From UBA9980 sp964436235 (lineage in GTDB: Bacteria; Muiribacteriota; UBA9980), in NCBI GenBank assembly GCA_964436235.1, contig CAYTCW010000005.1, positions 3,853 to 67,852 on the forward strand: a stretch of DNA of 64,000 bases. Direction: 5' to 3'. Position numbers and translations under genes: made by a program. Below are positions 43,866 to 52,501 of this stretch, piece by piece (within the stretch, counting starts at the first letter, position 1; the number at the start of each line of letters is the position of its first letter). The notes beneath the pieces are model-generated. The model made no database searches and was not told the origin of the DNA. It worked only from the letters and a program-made list of their open reading frames with translations.

Positions 43866-45740
43866 ATGGGCGAATTTCATCTAAAAAACATGCTTGAATA
43901 CAGGCAGATCAAATATAAAAAAAACGTGATAGACGCTATCGTTTCGCGGCTGAATTATTTCGATAAACCTTATACCGGGGTTATTCTCGAAATTTTAAAC
44001 GAAACGGCGGGAGAACACTTTTTAAAGTTATATTACGAATCGGATTACAGGGCTAACGAATCTAAAATAAGCCGCCGCCTGAGCATATTCTGGACGCTTA
44101 CCCGGTCTAATTTATTTAAAACGATAGCATCCGGCATTAATTTAAAAACTGAAAAAGACTTTAATTATTTATTTTCAGTGGCCAATTTTTCTTTCGCCGA
44201 ATATATTTTCAGGCATAACTATTCTATTTTTGAAACAACCGGCGGCAGTTTCAAAGACACGGTCGAAGCGCTCAGCGCATCCGCGCTTAAGAAAAAAGCC
44301 GAAGAAACATATAAAAAAGGCCATGTCGAAGAGGCCGTCGAAATATTCAAGCAGGCGCTTAATTTAACCCCTGACGATTTTATAATCTTATTTCAGCTCG
44401 CCCTTTATTACTTCTTTGAAAAGGCTGATCATATAAAAGCCGGCGATTATTTTGAAAAAAGCGCCGCAGGAGCGGCCGGTATTTTTCCGCGGCTTGAAAG
44501 CATGGCTCTATGCTTTATTTCCCTGATAACAAGACTGAAAGCTCTTCACCGCGGCGACCGCGACATGGCTAAGGACGCGCTTTTGATATGCGAAAAAGCC
44601 GCGGCCGCCGACCCCGGTTTCATGATGGCGCAGTATTGCAATCTGCAGGCTATCGCGGGGCTTTGCGCATTCGAAGAGCGCGGATGCGATTTTAAAAAAG
44701 CGGCGCAATCGCTTTTTGAAACCGATTATAACCTTCTTCTTCAGGCTATACTCGACAACGCGTTCGACCCTGCGCTCGAACAATTAGCTTCCATTGCCGG
44801 TGAACGCTACGACACGGCCCTTGCTTCATGCGTTAAAATGATAGAGACCGTCAAAGCTAAAATATCACAAATACCCTCGCGGCTTGAAAACTCAGCCGAT
44901 ACCGCCAGGGTTTTTCATCTGCAAAAAGAATTTAAATCGGCGCAGGAATATTTCAAAAAAAATAAAACCTGCACCGATATCGAAGAAACGATAAAAAGGC
45001 TCCAGAAATTAATCGAAGGGGCGGACTCGATTTTAAACAGCGACCGCGTCCAGAGGCTGTTTATTAAATTTAAAGAATATAGTTCGGAAATCGTAAATGA
45101 ATTTAAAAAAGATTTCGGCGACCGGCTGAAACCATACAACGACGCATTAAAAAAACGCGGCGCGCTCAGCGCCCAAATTAAATCGATATACGAAACCTAC
45201 TTTGCATTAGAACGGACGGCAGGAAGCGCCTCAGATGATGAAGAAACGGGCTGCGAAAGCGTAAATAACGCCGAAGCCGTTCATGAATGCCTCGAAAAAA
45301 AATACGGCGCGCGCAACGAAAAAACCCTTAATTTAATTAAGTCAAGAAGCTGCTCCATCGTATTTTTCGGCTTCGAGGCCGTCGTCGTTTTTCTATGGCT
45401 CGCGTCGGGCGCCTTTACTTTCATAGATTTCATAATGATAACCGCCGTTAATTTATGTCTTGCGCCTCTTTACAGGATCACGGGGTCCGAAATTTTTTAT
45501 TTCATAATGAACCTGAAACTCGACGAATTAAAACGCGAATTTTCAAAACTCGAATTAAAGTTAGATTTAAGCAATAATTTACCCGGCGAAGCCGAAATGA
45601 AAGCGCGCGATAAATACGCCAAACAAATCGCCGGCGAATTCAATATTTCTCACATCGACGCACGCAATATTCTCGAAGCGGCTTTAGCGTGCGATTACGA
45701 TAAAATGAAAGCCATAGCGAAAATGATTTGCGCCATCTGA
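43866..45740 (+). CDS. TPR protein with C-terminal membrane region
   Basis: The 624-residue protein starts 1 nt after permease 3. Residues about 140-220 hold TPR motifs (AEETYKKGHVEEAVEIFKQAL), and 260-440 are helical, partly coiled coil. Two hydrophobic segments lie near 500-540 (FFGFEAVVVFLWLASG, then FIMITAVNLCLAP). A helical tail follows whose DARNILEAALACDYDKMK resembles a UBA-like or short helical module. No family is recognised. Direct coupling to the permease implies it is the last member of the export operon. Confidence 0.72.
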   Translation: MGEFHLKNMLEYRQIKYKKNVIDAIVSRLNYFDKPYTGVILEILNETAGEHFLKLYYESDYRANESKISRRLSIFWTLTRSNLFKTIASGINLKTEKDFNYLFSVANFSFAEYIFRHNYSIFETTGGSFKDTVEALSASALKKKAEETYKKGHVEEAVEIFKQALNLTPDDFIILFQLALYYFFEKADHIKAGDYFEKSAAGAAGIFPRLESMALCFISLITRLKALHRGDRDMAKDALLICEKAAAADPGFMMAQYCNLQAIAGLCAFEERGCDFKKAAQSLFETDYNLLLQAILDNAFDPALEQLASIAGERYDTALASCVKMIETVKAKISQIPSRLENSADTARVFHLQKEFKSAQEYFKKNKTCTDIEETIKRLQKLIEGADSILNSDRVQRLFIKFKEYSSEIVNEFKKDFGDRLKPYNDALKKRGALSAQIKSIYETYFALERTAGSASDDEETGCESVNNAEAVHECLEKKYGARNEKTLNLIKSRSCSIVFFGFEAVVVFLWLASGAFTFIDFIMITAVNLCLAPLYRITGSEIFYFIMNLKLDELKREFSKLELKLDLSNNLPGEAEMKARDKYAKQIAGEFNISHIDARNILEAALACDYDKMKAIAKMICAI

Positions 45741-45782
45741 AACAATTTTACGCCTGATAAACTTCAAAACGGATAATTTAAT

Positions 45783-46301
45783 ATGAATATATTTTTAAAA
45801 TTAGATAATTATATAAGCGGACCTTTAATCGAAAGATTTCACCACGAAGGCTTAAAACGGGCCGCCGCCCTGCTCACTCACTTAGGCGACGCGCTGCTGC
45901 ATATTCCGCTCTTTTTATATTTTTATTTTTATTGCCGCGAACCCTTTCAAACATTCGCGCTTATAACCTTTTACTCCACCATAGCCGGCGTTTTAATTTT
46001 ATACGCGGTGCGGCTCAGCTTCAAAAGACGCCGTCCGATCGGCGATATGCCGAAAGAATTCGCCATAGTGCCCATGCTTGAAAATTATTCGTTTCCCTCG
46101 GGCCACGCGATGAGAAATTTTTTATTCTGCGTCACCGCATATCCTTTTTTTGGAATATATGCCTCCATAAGCCTTTTTATATTCGCGGCTTTTATAACAT
46201 CGACAAGAGTCTATCTTAAACTTCATTATTTTTCAGATATACTCGCCGGCGCGGCGCTCGGAATGCTCACCGCTTTCGTCTTTTTAAAATTATATCTATG
46301 A
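45783..46301 (+). CDS. PAP2-family membrane phosphatase
   Basis: The 172-residue protein has the three-part PAP2 signature: KRRRPIGD (about 80-87), SFPSGHAMRN (about 100-109), and TRVYLKLHYFSDILAG (about 140-155), embedded in membrane helices. PAP2 enzymes dephosphorylate lipid phosphates such as undecaprenyl pyrophosphate or phosphatidic acid at the outer face of the inner membrane. It is shorter than many homologues but complete. It begins 42 nt after the export operon, so shared transcription is possible. Confidence 0.92.
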   Translation: MNIFLKLDNYISGPLIERFHHEGLKRAAALLTHLGDALLHIPLFLYFYFYCREPFQTFALITFYSTIAGVLILYAVRLSFKRRRPIGDMPKEFAIVPMLENYSFPSGHAMRNFLFCVTAYPFFGIYASISLFIFAAFITSTRVYLKLHYFSDILAGAALGMLTAFVFLKLYL

Positions 46302-46330
46302 AATCAAAAAAATATATAAAGGAGTAGTTT

Positions 46331-48925
46331 ATGAAAACATACACTTATTTTAAAACAAAACCGGGTGTTATCTTATTGATTTTAATACTTGCACTCGCCT
46401 TTAATTTATTTCCATCAGATTCGCTTACGGCTTTCGCTGATCCCGGCGAAAAACCCGCCGCGCCCCGTGAAATAATTTTAAACGATTCATACAACTCGAT
46501 AAGAATTATACGCGACGAATTCGGCGTGCCTCATATTTACGCCAAAAATATCTTCGATCTTTATTTCGGATACGGATATGTTACGGCGGAAGACCGCCTT
46601 TTTCAGATCGAAACTCTGCGCCGCTCGGTTTCCGGCAAAGCGTCGGAAGTATTCGGTAAAAATTTTATAGAAGTCGATAAAGCCGCCCTGCGCGACGGTT
46701 ATTGCGCCGCAGAAATAGAGGAACGCATCGCTAAGCTAGATCCTTTATATGTAAAAATACTCGAAATGTTTGCCGCCGGCATAAATAAAAAAATAGATGA
46801 AATAAATAAAAAACCGGCTATGATGCCCCGCGAATTCAACGAATTCAAATTCAAACCGGAGCCGTGGACGCGCGCTGACGCTGCTTCGATTTATATAGGC
46901 ACGATGGCCGTCAGATACTCCGATTTCACTTCTGAAATGGACAATATGGCTTTACTTAAAAAACTTATCGCAAAATTCGGCGAAAAAAAAGCCGGCGAAA
47001 TATTTAACGATATAGTGCCCGTTAACGACGAAAACTCTCCAAGCACCATAACCGATACTAAAGATGGCTGCCGCACCGGCGGCAATTTTAACGGCGCCAC
47101 CGGCCGTAAAGGTAACCTCATTAATAACGGCGGCAATTATAGCGCCGCAAAAAAATCCGCCGCGACGCATTATAAAAATCACGGCTTAGCCGATTTATTC
47201 TCATGCGAAGCGGCTTCAAACTACCGCGCCGAACGCCTTTCGAATACCAGAAACCTCGCGGGCCTCGGACTGCCGGTTAAACTCGGCTCCTACACTTATT
47301 TAGTTTCAGGCAGCCGCTCCGAATCGGGCGCGGCCATGCTCGCTTCCGGCCCCCAGATGGGCTTTTTCAACCCCGCCTACCTTATAGAAGTCGGACTTCA
47401 CTCGCCTGAAATAGATATAGTCGGCACGACGACGCCCTGCTATATGAATATAATGTTCGGAATGAACCGCGACATAGCATTCACCGCTACGGCGGGCGTC
47501 GGTAACCTGACCGACGTCTATGTCGAAAAACTTAACCCTAAAAATCATGGCGAGTATATGTATAACAACGAATATATCAAATTTAAAAAACGCAGTTTTG
47601 AAATTAAAGTTAAAGGCCGCAAGCACCCTGTAAAAGTCGAATTTTTAAGAAGCGTCCACGGGCCGGTATTTCAAATGGATAAAAAAGCCGGCGTCGCCTA
47701 TTCAAAAAGACGCGCGTGGGAAGGCTCTGAACTCGTTTCAATGTTCGAGTGGATGATGGCGGTCAATTCCAAAAACTTCGGCGAACTTAAATATCACTTC
47801 TCAAAAAACCCGATATCGATTAATATGCTCGCAATAGACCGCAAAGGCGGTTGTTACCATTATTTAAGCGGCCTGTATCCGCGCAGAAACCCCGCATTCG
47901 ACGACCGCCTCCCACTTTGCGGAGACGGTTCCGCCGAATGGCTCGGTTTCACCCCGCCACAGAACAACCCTTCGTCTAAAAATGAAACCGAAGGGTTTAT
48001 CGCTAACTGGAACTCGAAACCGCTTCCCGATTTCAGAAACGGCGATTTAAGCACTCAATGGGGCCCGGACCAGCGCACCGTCCTGATCCAGGACTTTCTT
48101 CGCAAAAAAGAAAAGTATAATATGAGCGATCTCTACGATCTTCAAAAAGTTATCGGCTATACGGACCTGCGCGCCTATATCTTCGCGCCCATGATGCTGG
48201 ATTTTTTCAATCAAAAATGCCGCCGGGATCAAAACGAATCGCTTAAAACGGTTTATAATATTTTAAACGGCTGGAACTATCAACGCCGCGACGATAACGG
48301 CGACGGCCTATACGACTCTCCCGCCACGGCCGTTTTCGACGAACTGTGGCGCGAATCGATGAACGGGCTTTTCGCAGATGAACTTGAAGATATGCTCTGG
48401 ACGGTCGATTCGGAAACTTTCTGGACCCAGTCGATACTTCTTTATTACGCTTTAAAAGACGAACTATCATCCGGCCCGAAAAAATTAAGACACGATTACA
48501 CCGGCGGCGCCGGAGTTGAAACCATATTAAACGCCGCCTGCGAACGCGCCTTAAAAACGCTCGAAAACCGCTACAAAACGCGCGATACTTCTAAATGGCT
48601 CAAACCCGTCAATAAATTAATATTTGAAACCAATAACTTTTTAAGCGTGCCTCAGTGCGCGCCGGCAAATTCCATCGAAACCCTTATGGTCAACCGCGGC
48701 ACCGAAAACCACTTTATCGAAATGGGCCGCGGATATACCCTCGCCCACAACCTGAACCCGCCCGGCCAGTCCGGCTATATAGCAGCCGACTCTAAATATT
48801 CGTCGAAACATACGCGCGACCAGCTCGACCTGTTTATAAATTACAAAGGCTATAAACCCATGCGCTTTGAAATAACCGATATCATAAAAAATAAAAGCCG
48901 CGAAATATTTATTTTTAAAAATTAA
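46331..48925 (+). CDS. Penicillin acylase-family (Ntn) hydrolase
   Basis: The 864-residue precursor has a signal peptide (about 10-37). The A-chain motif is IIRDEFGVPHIYA, then GYVTAEDRLFQIETLRR. A spacer of about 70 residues precedes the predicted autocleavage site at Gly319-Ser320 (KLGSYTYLVSGSRSESG). Ser320 would be the N-terminal nucleophile of the B chain. The GPQMGFFNP and later N-rich segments agree with the family. Such enzymes cleave acyl amides, including acyl-homoserine lactones, but the true substrate cannot be told. The spacer is unusually Gly/Asn-rich. AAGGAG lies 7 nt before the ATG. Confidence 0.92.
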   Translation: MKTYTYFKTKPGVILLILILALAFNLFPSDSLTAFADPGEKPAAPREIILNDSYNSIRIIRDEFGVPHIYAKNIFDLYFGYGYVTAEDRLFQIETLRRSVSGKASEVFGKNFIEVDKAALRDGYCAAEIEERIAKLDPLYVKILEMFAAGINKKIDEINKKPAMMPREFNEFKFKPEPWTRADAASIYIGTMAVRYSDFTSEMDNMALLKKLIAKFGEKKAGEIFNDIVPVNDENSPSTITDTKDGCRTGGNFNGATGRKGNLINNGGNYSAAKKSAATHYKNHGLADLFSCEAASNYRAERLSNTRNLAGLGLPVKLGSYTYLVSGSRSESGAAMLASGPQMGFFNPAYLIEVGLHSPEIDIVGTTTPCYMNIMFGMNRDIAFTATAGVGNLTDVYVEKLNPKNHGEYMYNNEYIKFKKRSFEIKVKGRKHPVKVEFLRSVHGPVFQMDKKAGVAYSKRRAWEGSELVSMFEWMMAVNSKNFGELKYHFSKNPISINMLAIDRKGGCYHYLSGLYPRRNPAFDDRLPLCGDGSAEWLGFTPPQNNPSSKNETEGFIANWNSKPLPDFRNGDLSTQWGPDQRTVLIQDFLRKKEKYNMSDLYDLQKVIGYTDLRAYIFAPMMLDFFNQKCRRDQNESLKTVYNILNGWNYQRRDDNGDGLYDSPATAVFDELWRESMNGLFADELEDMLWTVDSETFWTQSILLYYALKDELSSGPKKLRHDYTGGAGVETILNAACERALKTLENRYKTRDTSKWLKPVNKLIFETNNFLSVPQCAPANSIETLMVNRGTENHFIEMGRGYTLAHNLNPPGQSGYIAADSKYSSKHTRDQLDLFINYKGYKPMRFEITDIIKNKSREIFIFKN

Positions 48926-48944
48926 TTAAAGTTGACGGAATTAA

Positions 48945-48971
48945 TAAATAAAGCGATTTATTTGCCGATAT
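48945..48971 (+). promoter_or_regulatory. sigma-28 (FliA/WhiG) promoter
   Basis: TAAA (48945-48948) and GCCGATAT (48964-48971) are separated by exactly 15 nt, matching TAAA-N15-GCCGATAA with one mismatch. The ATG of a 50-codon ORF is 22 nt downstream. The matching sigma factor gene is at 1142-1951 in this window. An overlapping sigma-70-like TTGACG/GATTTA pair also exists nearby (48932-48960), so dual control is possible. Confidence 0.7.
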
Positions 48972-48992
48972 CAGCTTATGAGGTGATAGTAT

Positions 48993-49145
48993 ATGTCAAA
49001 GCAATATATTTCGAATTCACTCGTAGCAAAATTCATGCAGAGGCTTCAGCAAAAGATCGACTCAGACGGCAATATCAACAGAGGCGAATATAACAGTTTA
49101 ATGCAGGAAGTATTGAACGATCACAACAATTATTTAAAAGGATAG
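48993..49145 (+). CDS. 50-aa peptide with EF-hand-like loop
   Basis: The ORF runs from ATG 48993 to TAG 49145. AGGTGA lies 7 nt upstream of the ATG, and a sigma-28 promoter is in front. The predicted peptide starts MSKQYISNSLVAKF and has DSDGNINRGEY in the middle. This aligns with an EF-hand loop (D at 3, D at 5, G at 6, I at 8, E at 12) but has Lys instead of Asp at position 1. The rest is amphipathic helix. The short length and promoter suggest a regulatory or structural peptide, not a random ORF. Confidence 0.65.
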   Translation: MSKQYISNSLVAKFMQRLQQKIDSDGNINRGEYNSLMQEVLNDHNNYLKG

Positions 49146-49178
49146 CCTTTAAGAAAGCGCTATCGGGCGATTAATTGA

Positions 49179-50348
49179 ATGAAAGAAAAGGAAACGCGAA
49201 ACCATTCGTCCGGCGGCTGTTGCCCGCCGGAAGTGCAGGCCGCAGAGCATATAATGCCGATTACGGCGTATAAGACGGATATAATTTATAAAAGATTGTC
49301 TTATTTCACTAAAAACAATCCATTTTATACCGTTTTATTTTATTTTTTCGTTTCCTACGTTTTAACCTATTTGATAGGTATTTTAACCGGACAATTCAGC
49401 GGCGGCGGCGGCCGCGGCCCGATGCACGGCTATATTTTAGATAACCTCTGCATGGGAATTTTAGCGCCCGCCGGCGCGGGGCTTATAACCAATCTTTACA
49501 ATAAAATTTCAACGGCCACCTCCGTAATCGACTCTAAAAGAATTATCCGCGAAAACGATATCCCGGCCTACCGCGCGCTTCTTGATAAATTCGACAAAAA
49601 ATTCAATAACTATTATATAACCTCAGCCAGTTTGATTATCGCGGCCGCAATAAGCGTTTATATATTTTTTTACCGCAAAACTTCCTGGCTCGGTATAGAA
49701 GGCGGCATTACGGGTTTCTACGACGCTGTATTCGTTTTTTTGAATTTTGCCATGATCATAACCATCGTTTATAAATGCTGTATAACCATCTGGCTGATTC
49801 AAAAAATTCTAGCCTTCGATATTAACATACGCCCCATGCATCCGGACCATGCAGGCGGTCTGCGCCACATCGGATCGCTTTCAATGGCGGTCAATTATTT
49901 TTTAATTCTTGTCATGCTCTATTTTTCGCTGCTTCTGGTTTTCGACCCTTTTTCCCAGCGTTTCGTTTTATTTTACTTCATTTTTTATATTTTCACTTTC
50001 TTTATATTTTTCGCCTCGCTTTATGCCGCTCATAAAAAAATGCGCCGCGTAAAGGACGAAGCGCTTGAAAATCTTGAAAACACTTCCAATCACTATTACT
50101 ATAAACTTATCAAAAGCGCCGGAAAACAGGGCGTTTACGACTTAGACTCCGCCGACGAAATTATAATGGTCGATAATCTATACACGATAGTCGAAAAAAT
50201 GCCCGTATGGCCTTTTAACATCAATAACATAATCAAATTCTTCTCGGTTTTCATAACCCCTTTTATAATATTTATAATAAGCCTTCTCGTAAATACCGAC
50301 AGTATCCTTTATAACTGGCGGCTCATATTCAACCTTTTCAACAAATAG
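49179..50348 (+). CDS. Multipass membrane protein of unknown function
   Basis: The 389-residue protein has about six transmembrane helices (near 55-75, 95-112, 150-168, 185-210, 240-285, 350-380). A cytoplasmic-looking segment IRPMHPDHAGGLRH precedes helix 5; HPDxAGGL motifs occur in uncharacterised bacterial membrane proteins. A polar loop (about 285-345) carries a helical linker. It has no transporter signature I can name. It is 33 nt downstream of the 50-aa gene and may be read from the same sigma-28 promoter. Confidence 0.7.
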   Translation: MKEKETRNHSSGGCCPPEVQAAEHIMPITAYKTDIIYKRLSYFTKNNPFYTVLFYFFVSYVLTYLIGILTGQFSGGGGRGPMHGYILDNLCMGILAPAGAGLITNLYNKISTATSVIDSKRIIRENDIPAYRALLDKFDKKFNNYYITSASLIIAAAISVYIFFYRKTSWLGIEGGITGFYDAVFVFLNFAMIITIVYKCCITIWLIQKILAFDINIRPMHPDHAGGLRHIGSLSMAVNYFLILVMLYFSLLLVFDPFSQRFVLFYFIFYIFTFFIFFASLYAAHKKMRRVKDEALENLENTSNHYYYKLIKSAGKQGVYDLDSADEIIMVDNLYTIVEKMPVWPFNINNIIKFFSVFITPFIIFIISLLVNTDSILYNWRLIFNLFNK

Positions 50349-50360
50349 AAACCATTCCAT

Positions 50361-50376
50361 TGGCATGATAATTGCT
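50361..50376 (+). promoter_or_regulatory. sigma-54 promoter
   Basis: TGGCAT-N5-TTGCT has GG and GC exactly 12 nt apart, as required for -24/-12 promoters (consensus TGGCAC-N5-TTGCW). It is 13 nt after the membrane-protein stop and 56 nt before the ATG of a 36-codon ORF. A GATAATTATC palindrome lies between. No NtrC-type activator is encoded in the window. Confidence 0.6.
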
Positions 50377-50431
50377 CTAATTCAAGTGACTTAAGATGCG
50401 ATAATTATCAGGCAATGGAGGTGCTATCAGT

Positions 50432-50542
50432 ATGCAGAGTAATGAAAAGTGTGTAATAACAGTCGATTTCGACGGCATAACCAACTGGCCTGTCAATGAT
50501 GAAACCGAACAGGATGAACATTACTATTCGGTAGATATGTAA
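50432..50542 (+). CDS. 36-aa acidic peptide behind sigma-54 promoter
   Basis: The ORF runs from ATG 50432 to TAA 50542, with GGAGGTG ending 8 nt before the ATG, one of the strongest ribosome sites in the window. The peptide starts MQSNEKCVITVDFDG and ends HYYSVDM. It is acidic, with one Cys and no membrane segment. No homology is recognised. The strong ribosome site and sigma-54 promoter make chance translation unlikely. A long inverted repeat 120 nt later may end the transcript. Confidence 0.6.
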   Translation: MQSNEKCVITVDFDGITNWPVNDETEQDEHYYSVDM

Positions 50543-50660
50543 CAACATTTAATCATAATGAATATTTTTTAATCAGGCGCTTCTTCGCAATGCTTAAAAA
50601 TTGTTCATTTTTATTTCAGTTAAGTGGGCTAATGCCCTTTGTTGAGCGATCAACACAAAC

Positions 50661-50695
50661 AAATCCGGGACGAAATTTAATTTCGGCCCGGATTT
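50661..50695. repeat. Inverted repeat, possible terminator
   Basis: Arms AAATCCGGG and CCCGGATTT, with an inner GAAATT/AATTTC, form a stem-loop of at least 15 pairs. There is no long T run on either side. It sits between the 36-aa gene and the convergent Bax-inhibitor gene, so it could act as a bidirectional terminator. Confidence 0.5.
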
Positions 50696-50811
50696 GACTT
50701 TATATATTCATTTTTTTTCTTTGAAAATAAACCGCCCCGGCTTAAACTATACTTTTATTTTTATCTTAATCGCTTTGCCGGAACCGCTTAATCAGTTAAC
50801 CGCCCCGACGC

Positions 50812-51546
50812 TTAATTATTTCTTCTATCGCCGAAAAGTCTTAATAAATAAAGGAAAAGATTAATGAAATCGAGGTAAAGAATTAAAGCGCCCATTATGG
50901 CCTCTTTTTGATCTTCTTCGGTGCCCTCGTTACCGATTACATTCATTTCTTTTATACGCTGAGTGTCATAAGCGGTAAGACCGACGAAAATAAAAATTCC
51001 AAGATATGTGGTTATCCAGTAAATTGTAGAGCTGGCCATAAATATATTGAAGATCGAAGCTATTATTAGACCGATTAAAAGCATAAAGCATAAATTGCCG
51101 ATAGTCGAAAGATCCGATTTAGTAAAATAGCCGTAAGCGCTCATTATAGCAAAAGTCGCCGCAGTAAGAAAAAAAGTGGAGGCTATCGAAGCCGAAGTAT
51201 AAGCTAAAAACACAACCGAAAGCGTCAATCCGTTGACGAACGCATATAAAAAAAACACGGAAGTGGCCGCCTGGGCCGACATTCTCTGAATTCCAGCAGA
51301 AAGATACCATACAAGCGCAAGCTCGCCTATAATCAATCCGTAAAATATCACAGGATTGCCGAAAATCATCTTCAGTAAAGGTATGCTCGAAGACACATAC
51401 ATAGCCGTGAGCGCCGTTAAAGTCAACGCCGCCGCCATCCACATATAAACCTTGTTCATAAAACTTAACTGCTCAGCCGCTATGGCAGACGCACTCATAG
51501 AACCCTGAGCGGCTTCGCGCTGGAAATAATTAAATTGATGATCCAT
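50812..51546 (-). CDS. Bax inhibitor-1/YccA family membrane protein
   Basis: The 244-residue protein has seven hydrophobic helices in the BI-1 fold. The family motifs FLYAFVNGLTLSVVF and FVGLTAYDTQRIKEM (with the conserved Asp in the penultimate segment) are clear. Bacterial members act as pH-sensitive calcium leak channels or interact with membrane proteases. A GGGAGG lies 6 nt before the ATG and a sigma-70 promoter is at 51585-51613. It appears to be transcribed alone. Confidence 0.93.
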   Translation of the reverse strand: MDHQFNYFQREAAQGSMSASAIAAEQLSFMNKVYMWMAAALTLTALTAMYVSSSIPLLKMIFGNPVIFYGLIIGELALVWYLSAGIQRMSAQAATSVFFLYAFVNGLTLSVVFLAYTSASIASTFFLTAATFAIMSAYGYFTKSDLSTIGNLCFMLLIGLIIASIFNIFMASSTIYWITTYLGIFIFVGLTAYDTQRIKEMNVIGNEGTEEDQKEAIMGALILYLDFINLFLYLLRLFGDRRNN

Positions 51547-51584
51547 AACTGCCTCCCTTTTTATTAATTGTTTTGATAAGGGCT

Positions 51585-51613
51585 ATTATAACAGTTATAT
51601 CCAAAATTTTCAA
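51585..51613 (-). promoter_or_regulatory. sigma-70-type promoter of the BI-1 gene
   Basis: TTGAAA (51608-51613) and TATAAT (51585-51590) are 17 nt apart on the minus strand. The ATG follows 38 nt later. Confidence 0.7.
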
Positions 51614-51703
51614 CTAAAAATCTAATTTTGATTTTTTCTGCGCACAAAACGCTTAAATACAATTTTTTTCTGCCTTTAAAACATACCATCGATATATTTT
51701 AAA

Positions 51704-51733
51704 TTGACATAGCCGGATATTATGTGATAAGAT
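51704..51733 (+). promoter_or_regulatory. sigma-70-type promoter of the secreted 174-aa gene
   Basis: TTGACA (51704-51709) and TAAGAT (51728-51733) are 18 nt apart. The ATG follows 38 nt later behind a GGGGGAG ribosome site. Confidence 0.6.
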
Positions 51734-51771
51734 AAAAAATATATTCATAACAAAACAAGGGGGAGCTAAAT

Positions 51772-52296
51772 ATGAAAAATAAGGTTTTGATTTTAATATT
51801 GATTTTTTCCGTTTTATTATCTTCTTCCGGTTTCGCGGCGGCCGCCGAACTTAAAGTTCCCGAAGGCACGCTTATAAAAATCAGTCTCGAAACGCCGCTT
51901 TCATCACGAGTGAATAAAAAAGGTGAAATGGTTAAATTCAAGGTAGATAAGGCCGTAAAAATCGCGTCAAAAACGCTCATCGAAAAAGGCGCTCTCGCAC
52001 AGGCGCAGATAACCGAAGTGCGCGGTCCCGGAAAGTTCGGCCGCAACGCCAGGTTAAAATTAAAATTTTTATTCGTTATGAATAAAAACGGCAAGCAAGT
52101 CCCCATACACCTCGGCGAGCAAGCCGCTAAAATCAATAAGCAGGAAGGTTATGCAATCGGCGCTTCGGCCGGCGGATTCCTTCTGCTCGGCCCTATCGGC
52201 CTTCTCGGCGGCGCATTCGTGAAAGGAAAACACGTTGAATTAGATAAAGGCACGGAACTATTCGTCGAAGTCGATAAAGCAGAACAAAAAAAATAA
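51772..52296 (+). CDS. Secreted beta-rich protein of unknown function
   Basis: The 174-residue protein has a clear signal peptide (1-25, cleavage after AAA). The mature part begins with VPEGTLIKISLETPLSSRVNKKG, then GALAQAQITEVRGPGKFG, a pattern seen in small exported beta-barrel-like proteins with pregilin/TrbI-type "PxGT" motifs. A Gly-rich stretch near 130-150 (GASAGGFLLLGPIGLLGG) may be membrane-associated. Function unknown. It is flanked by its own promoter and a terminator, so it is monocistronic. Confidence 0.75.
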   Translation: MKNKVLILILIFSVLLSSSGFAAAAELKVPEGTLIKISLETPLSSRVNKKGEMVKFKVDKAVKIASKTLIEKGALAQAQITEVRGPGKFGRNARLKLKFLFVMNKNGKQVPIHLGEQAAKINKQEGYAIGASAGGFLLLGPIGLLGGAFVKGKHVELDKGTELFVEVDKAEQKK

Positions 52297-52381
52297 AAAC
52301 ACTCCAACTTTCACATAAGCATTTTATATTAAACAGCCGCCAACGGATAGTTTATTATTCATAACATAATTTGATTACGGC

Positions 52382-52416
52382 ACAGGATAAGGCGATTATC
52401 GCTTTATCCTGTTTTA
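52382..52416 (+). terminator. Rho-independent terminator
   Basis: A near-perfect 31-nt palindrome (arms ACAGGATAAGGCGAT and ATCGCTTTATCCTGT, with one G-T pair) is followed by TTTTAATT. It lies 85 nt after the 174-aa gene. Confidence 0.75.
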
Positions 52417-52501
52417 ATTCATCTTTACATTTATTTACATTCATTTTCATAATTAATTTTACCCGTTATCCGATAGGTAAACCGGAGGGCAAAAATCAAG
52501 T

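Noticed and set aside
52413..52501. Sigma-28-like CCGATAG before the 280-aa gene
   Set aside because: No TAAA lies 15 nt upstream of it, so the spacing does not fit.
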